A stretch of 5,025 nt of DNA from Chloroflexota bacterium. GTDB taxonomy: Bacteria; Chloroflexota; Dehalococcoidia; SHYB01. The notes under the pieces were generated by a model. It saw only the letters and a list, made by a program, of their open reading frames with translations, was not told the origin of the DNA and did not search any database. The first letter of the stretch is position 1, and each line of letters begins with the position of its first letter. Positions 4,070 to 5,025 of the stretch are shown piece after piece. The position numbers and the translations under genes are program-made. The stretch is taken from contig JACQEE010000308.1 of NCBI GenBank assembly GCA_016200725.1, positions 1 to 5,025 of the forward strand, given 5' to 3'.

Positions 4070-5025
4070 ATGACAGCCACTCTCGGTTCCCACAAGGTCA
4101 TTTCTGCCGACGACCACATGGACTTGGCCGCGATCCGCCCGGACCTGTGGCAGAAGCGGCTTCCTGCCCAACTCCGCGAGCGCGCCCCCCGCGTCGTGCG
4201 CCTGCCGGAAGGTGAGTTCTGGACCGCCGATGGCGAACGGCTCAGCGCCAGCGGGAACACCCTACTCAAGGTGCACCTCAACGCGATCGCCCGCGCAGGC
4301 ATTCCCGACGATGGCTTTCGCGCTTCGACGCCGTCTCTCCGGCTGCAGGATATGGACCGGGACGGCGTGCACGCGCAAGTGATCTACGGCCCCGTGACCG
4401 GCATCCGCGTGAAGGACGCCGCACTGAAGGCAGCATGTCTGCAGGCCTACAACGACTGGGCCATCGAATTCAATGCCGCCGATCCGCAACGCCTCTGCAT
4501 GCTCGCCTATCTGCCGGCGCATGAAGTGAGCGCCGCGGTCGCCGAAGTGCAGCGTGCGGCGAAGGCCGGCCATCGCGGCGCCGTGCTCAGCATGTTCGAG
4601 GCCACGCTCCCGCTTTCGGAGCCGGGGTGGGAACCGTTGTGGATGGCCGTCGAGGAGACTGGCCTGCCGCTCAGCGTCCACCTGGGCGGAGGCTTCCACA
4701 CCCTGCGCCCTGCCGCGAACTCCTGGCGCACCGCCGCCTTCGCCTCGGTGGCGCCCATGCAGCTCGATGAAGTCCTCGCCATCATGCTGCTCTCAGGGGC
4801 GCTCGACCGGCATCCGGGCCTCTCGCTGGTCCTCGGCGAATCGGGCCTGGGGTGGATCCCCTACGTGGTCGAGCGGGCCGACCACGAATTCCACAACTAC
4901 AAGCAACGCGCCGCCGACCTCAGGCTCTCCAGCGAGCCGAGCGCCATTTTCCATCGCCAGGTGTATGCCACATTCGAGAGCGATCGCTTCGGCGTCAGCG
5001 TCCTCGGCGCGATCGGCCACGAGAA
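4070..5025 (+). CDS. Amidohydrolase family 2 (PF04909-type) metal-dependent hydrolase or decarboxylase; partial at right edge
   Basis: From ATG 4070 the frame is open for 318 codons to the window end. It begins VISADDHMDL, the usual DxH-type metal-binding start followed by 'PDLWQKRLP' (24-32). It continues with LRLQDMDRDGVHAQVIYGP (90-108), the AYNDWAIEF helix (126-134), LAYLP (145-149), VHLGGG with candidate metal ligand His204, and RHPGLSLVLGESGLGWIPYV (247-266) followed by ERADHEF. These are hallmarks of the ACMSD/gamma-resorcylate decarboxylase-like amidohydrolases, TIM-barrel enzymes that hydrolyse or decarboxylate small, often aromatic, acids. The end, including the expected GSDYPH catalytic Asp segment after the GHE at 316-318, lies outside the window. 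It is divergent from the FAD oxidase. The alternative in-frame ATG at codon 17 would cut off the metal motif, so 4070 is preferred. The substrate is unknown. Confidence 0.92.
   Translation, partial: MTATLGSHKVISADDHMDLAAIRPDLWQKRLPAQLRERAPRVVRLPEGEFWTADGERLSASGNTLLKVHLNAIARAGIPDDGFRASTPSLRLQDMDRDGVHAQVIYGPVTGIRVKDAALKAACLQAYNDWAIEFNAADPQRLCMLAYLPAHEVSAAVAEVQRAAKAGHRGAVLSMFEATLPLSEPGWEPLWMAVEETGLPLSVHLGGGFHTLRPAANSWRTAAFASVAPMQLDEVLAIMLLSGALDRHPGLSLVLGESGLGWIPYVVERADHEFHNYKQRAADLRLSSEPSAIFHRQVYATFESDRFGVSVLGAIGHE

Noticed and set aside
3779..4171. Longer minus-strand form of the small ORF, starting inside the amidohydrolase
   Set aside because: Its upstream part is antisense to the amidohydrolase start and promoter, and the good ribosome site is at 3784-3788.
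3763..4215. 150-codon plus-strand ORF across the divergent gap
   Set aside because: It overlaps the start of the amidohydrolase in another frame, has erratic codon use and no recognisable motif.
4262..5020. Minus-strand ORFs antisense to the amidohydrolase (4262-4699, 4507-4785, 4793-5020)
   Set aside because: The plus strand carries continuous amidohydrolase motifs; these are GC-bias shadows.

Overview
The window is GC-rich (roughly two thirds G+C) bacterial DNA with strong G/C preference at third codon positions. The dense short intergenic repeats, and promoters placed directly at start codons, resemble environmental Chloroflexota or Dehalococcoidia-type genomes. That taxonomic guess is an inference. 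No rRNA, tRNA, CRISPR array, integrase or transposase is visible.

Layout. A leftward (minus-strand) group reads from about 3400 down to 1. First comes a 466-residue FAD-linked oxidase of the GlcD/D-lactate dehydrogenase type (1998-3398). Next is a complete CitE-like HpcH/HpaI-family lyase (873-1754). Last is a second CitE-like ORF (1-769) that runs off the left edge. That second copy is abnormal: after about 185 residues the lyase homology stops, and the same open frame continues as the N-terminus of an ABC-transporter permease. On the other strand a PF04909-type amidohydrolase starts at 4070 and runs off the right edge. The space between the divergent sides (3399-4069) holds a small, probably degenerate ORF (3482-3778), several hairpin repeats, and an 88-bp array in which ATT recurs every 11 bp.

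How the parts may work together. An FAD-dependent hydroxyacid-type oxidase, acyl-CoA lyase-like enzymes, a metal-dependent amidohydrolase or decarboxylase and a solute-uptake permease would fit breakdown of organic acids or aromatic compounds. No substrate can be read from the sequence. The two outward-facing first genes (FAD oxidase and amidohydrolase) have -10 boxes almost at their start codons and no Shine-Dalgarno, suggesting leaderless or near-leaderless mRNAs. The downstream lyase genes use GTG and TTG starts with clear Shine-Dalgarno sequences.

The most notable observations are the in-frame lyase-permease chimera, the 11-bp-phased ATT array, and the clusters of perfect hairpins in the gaps.
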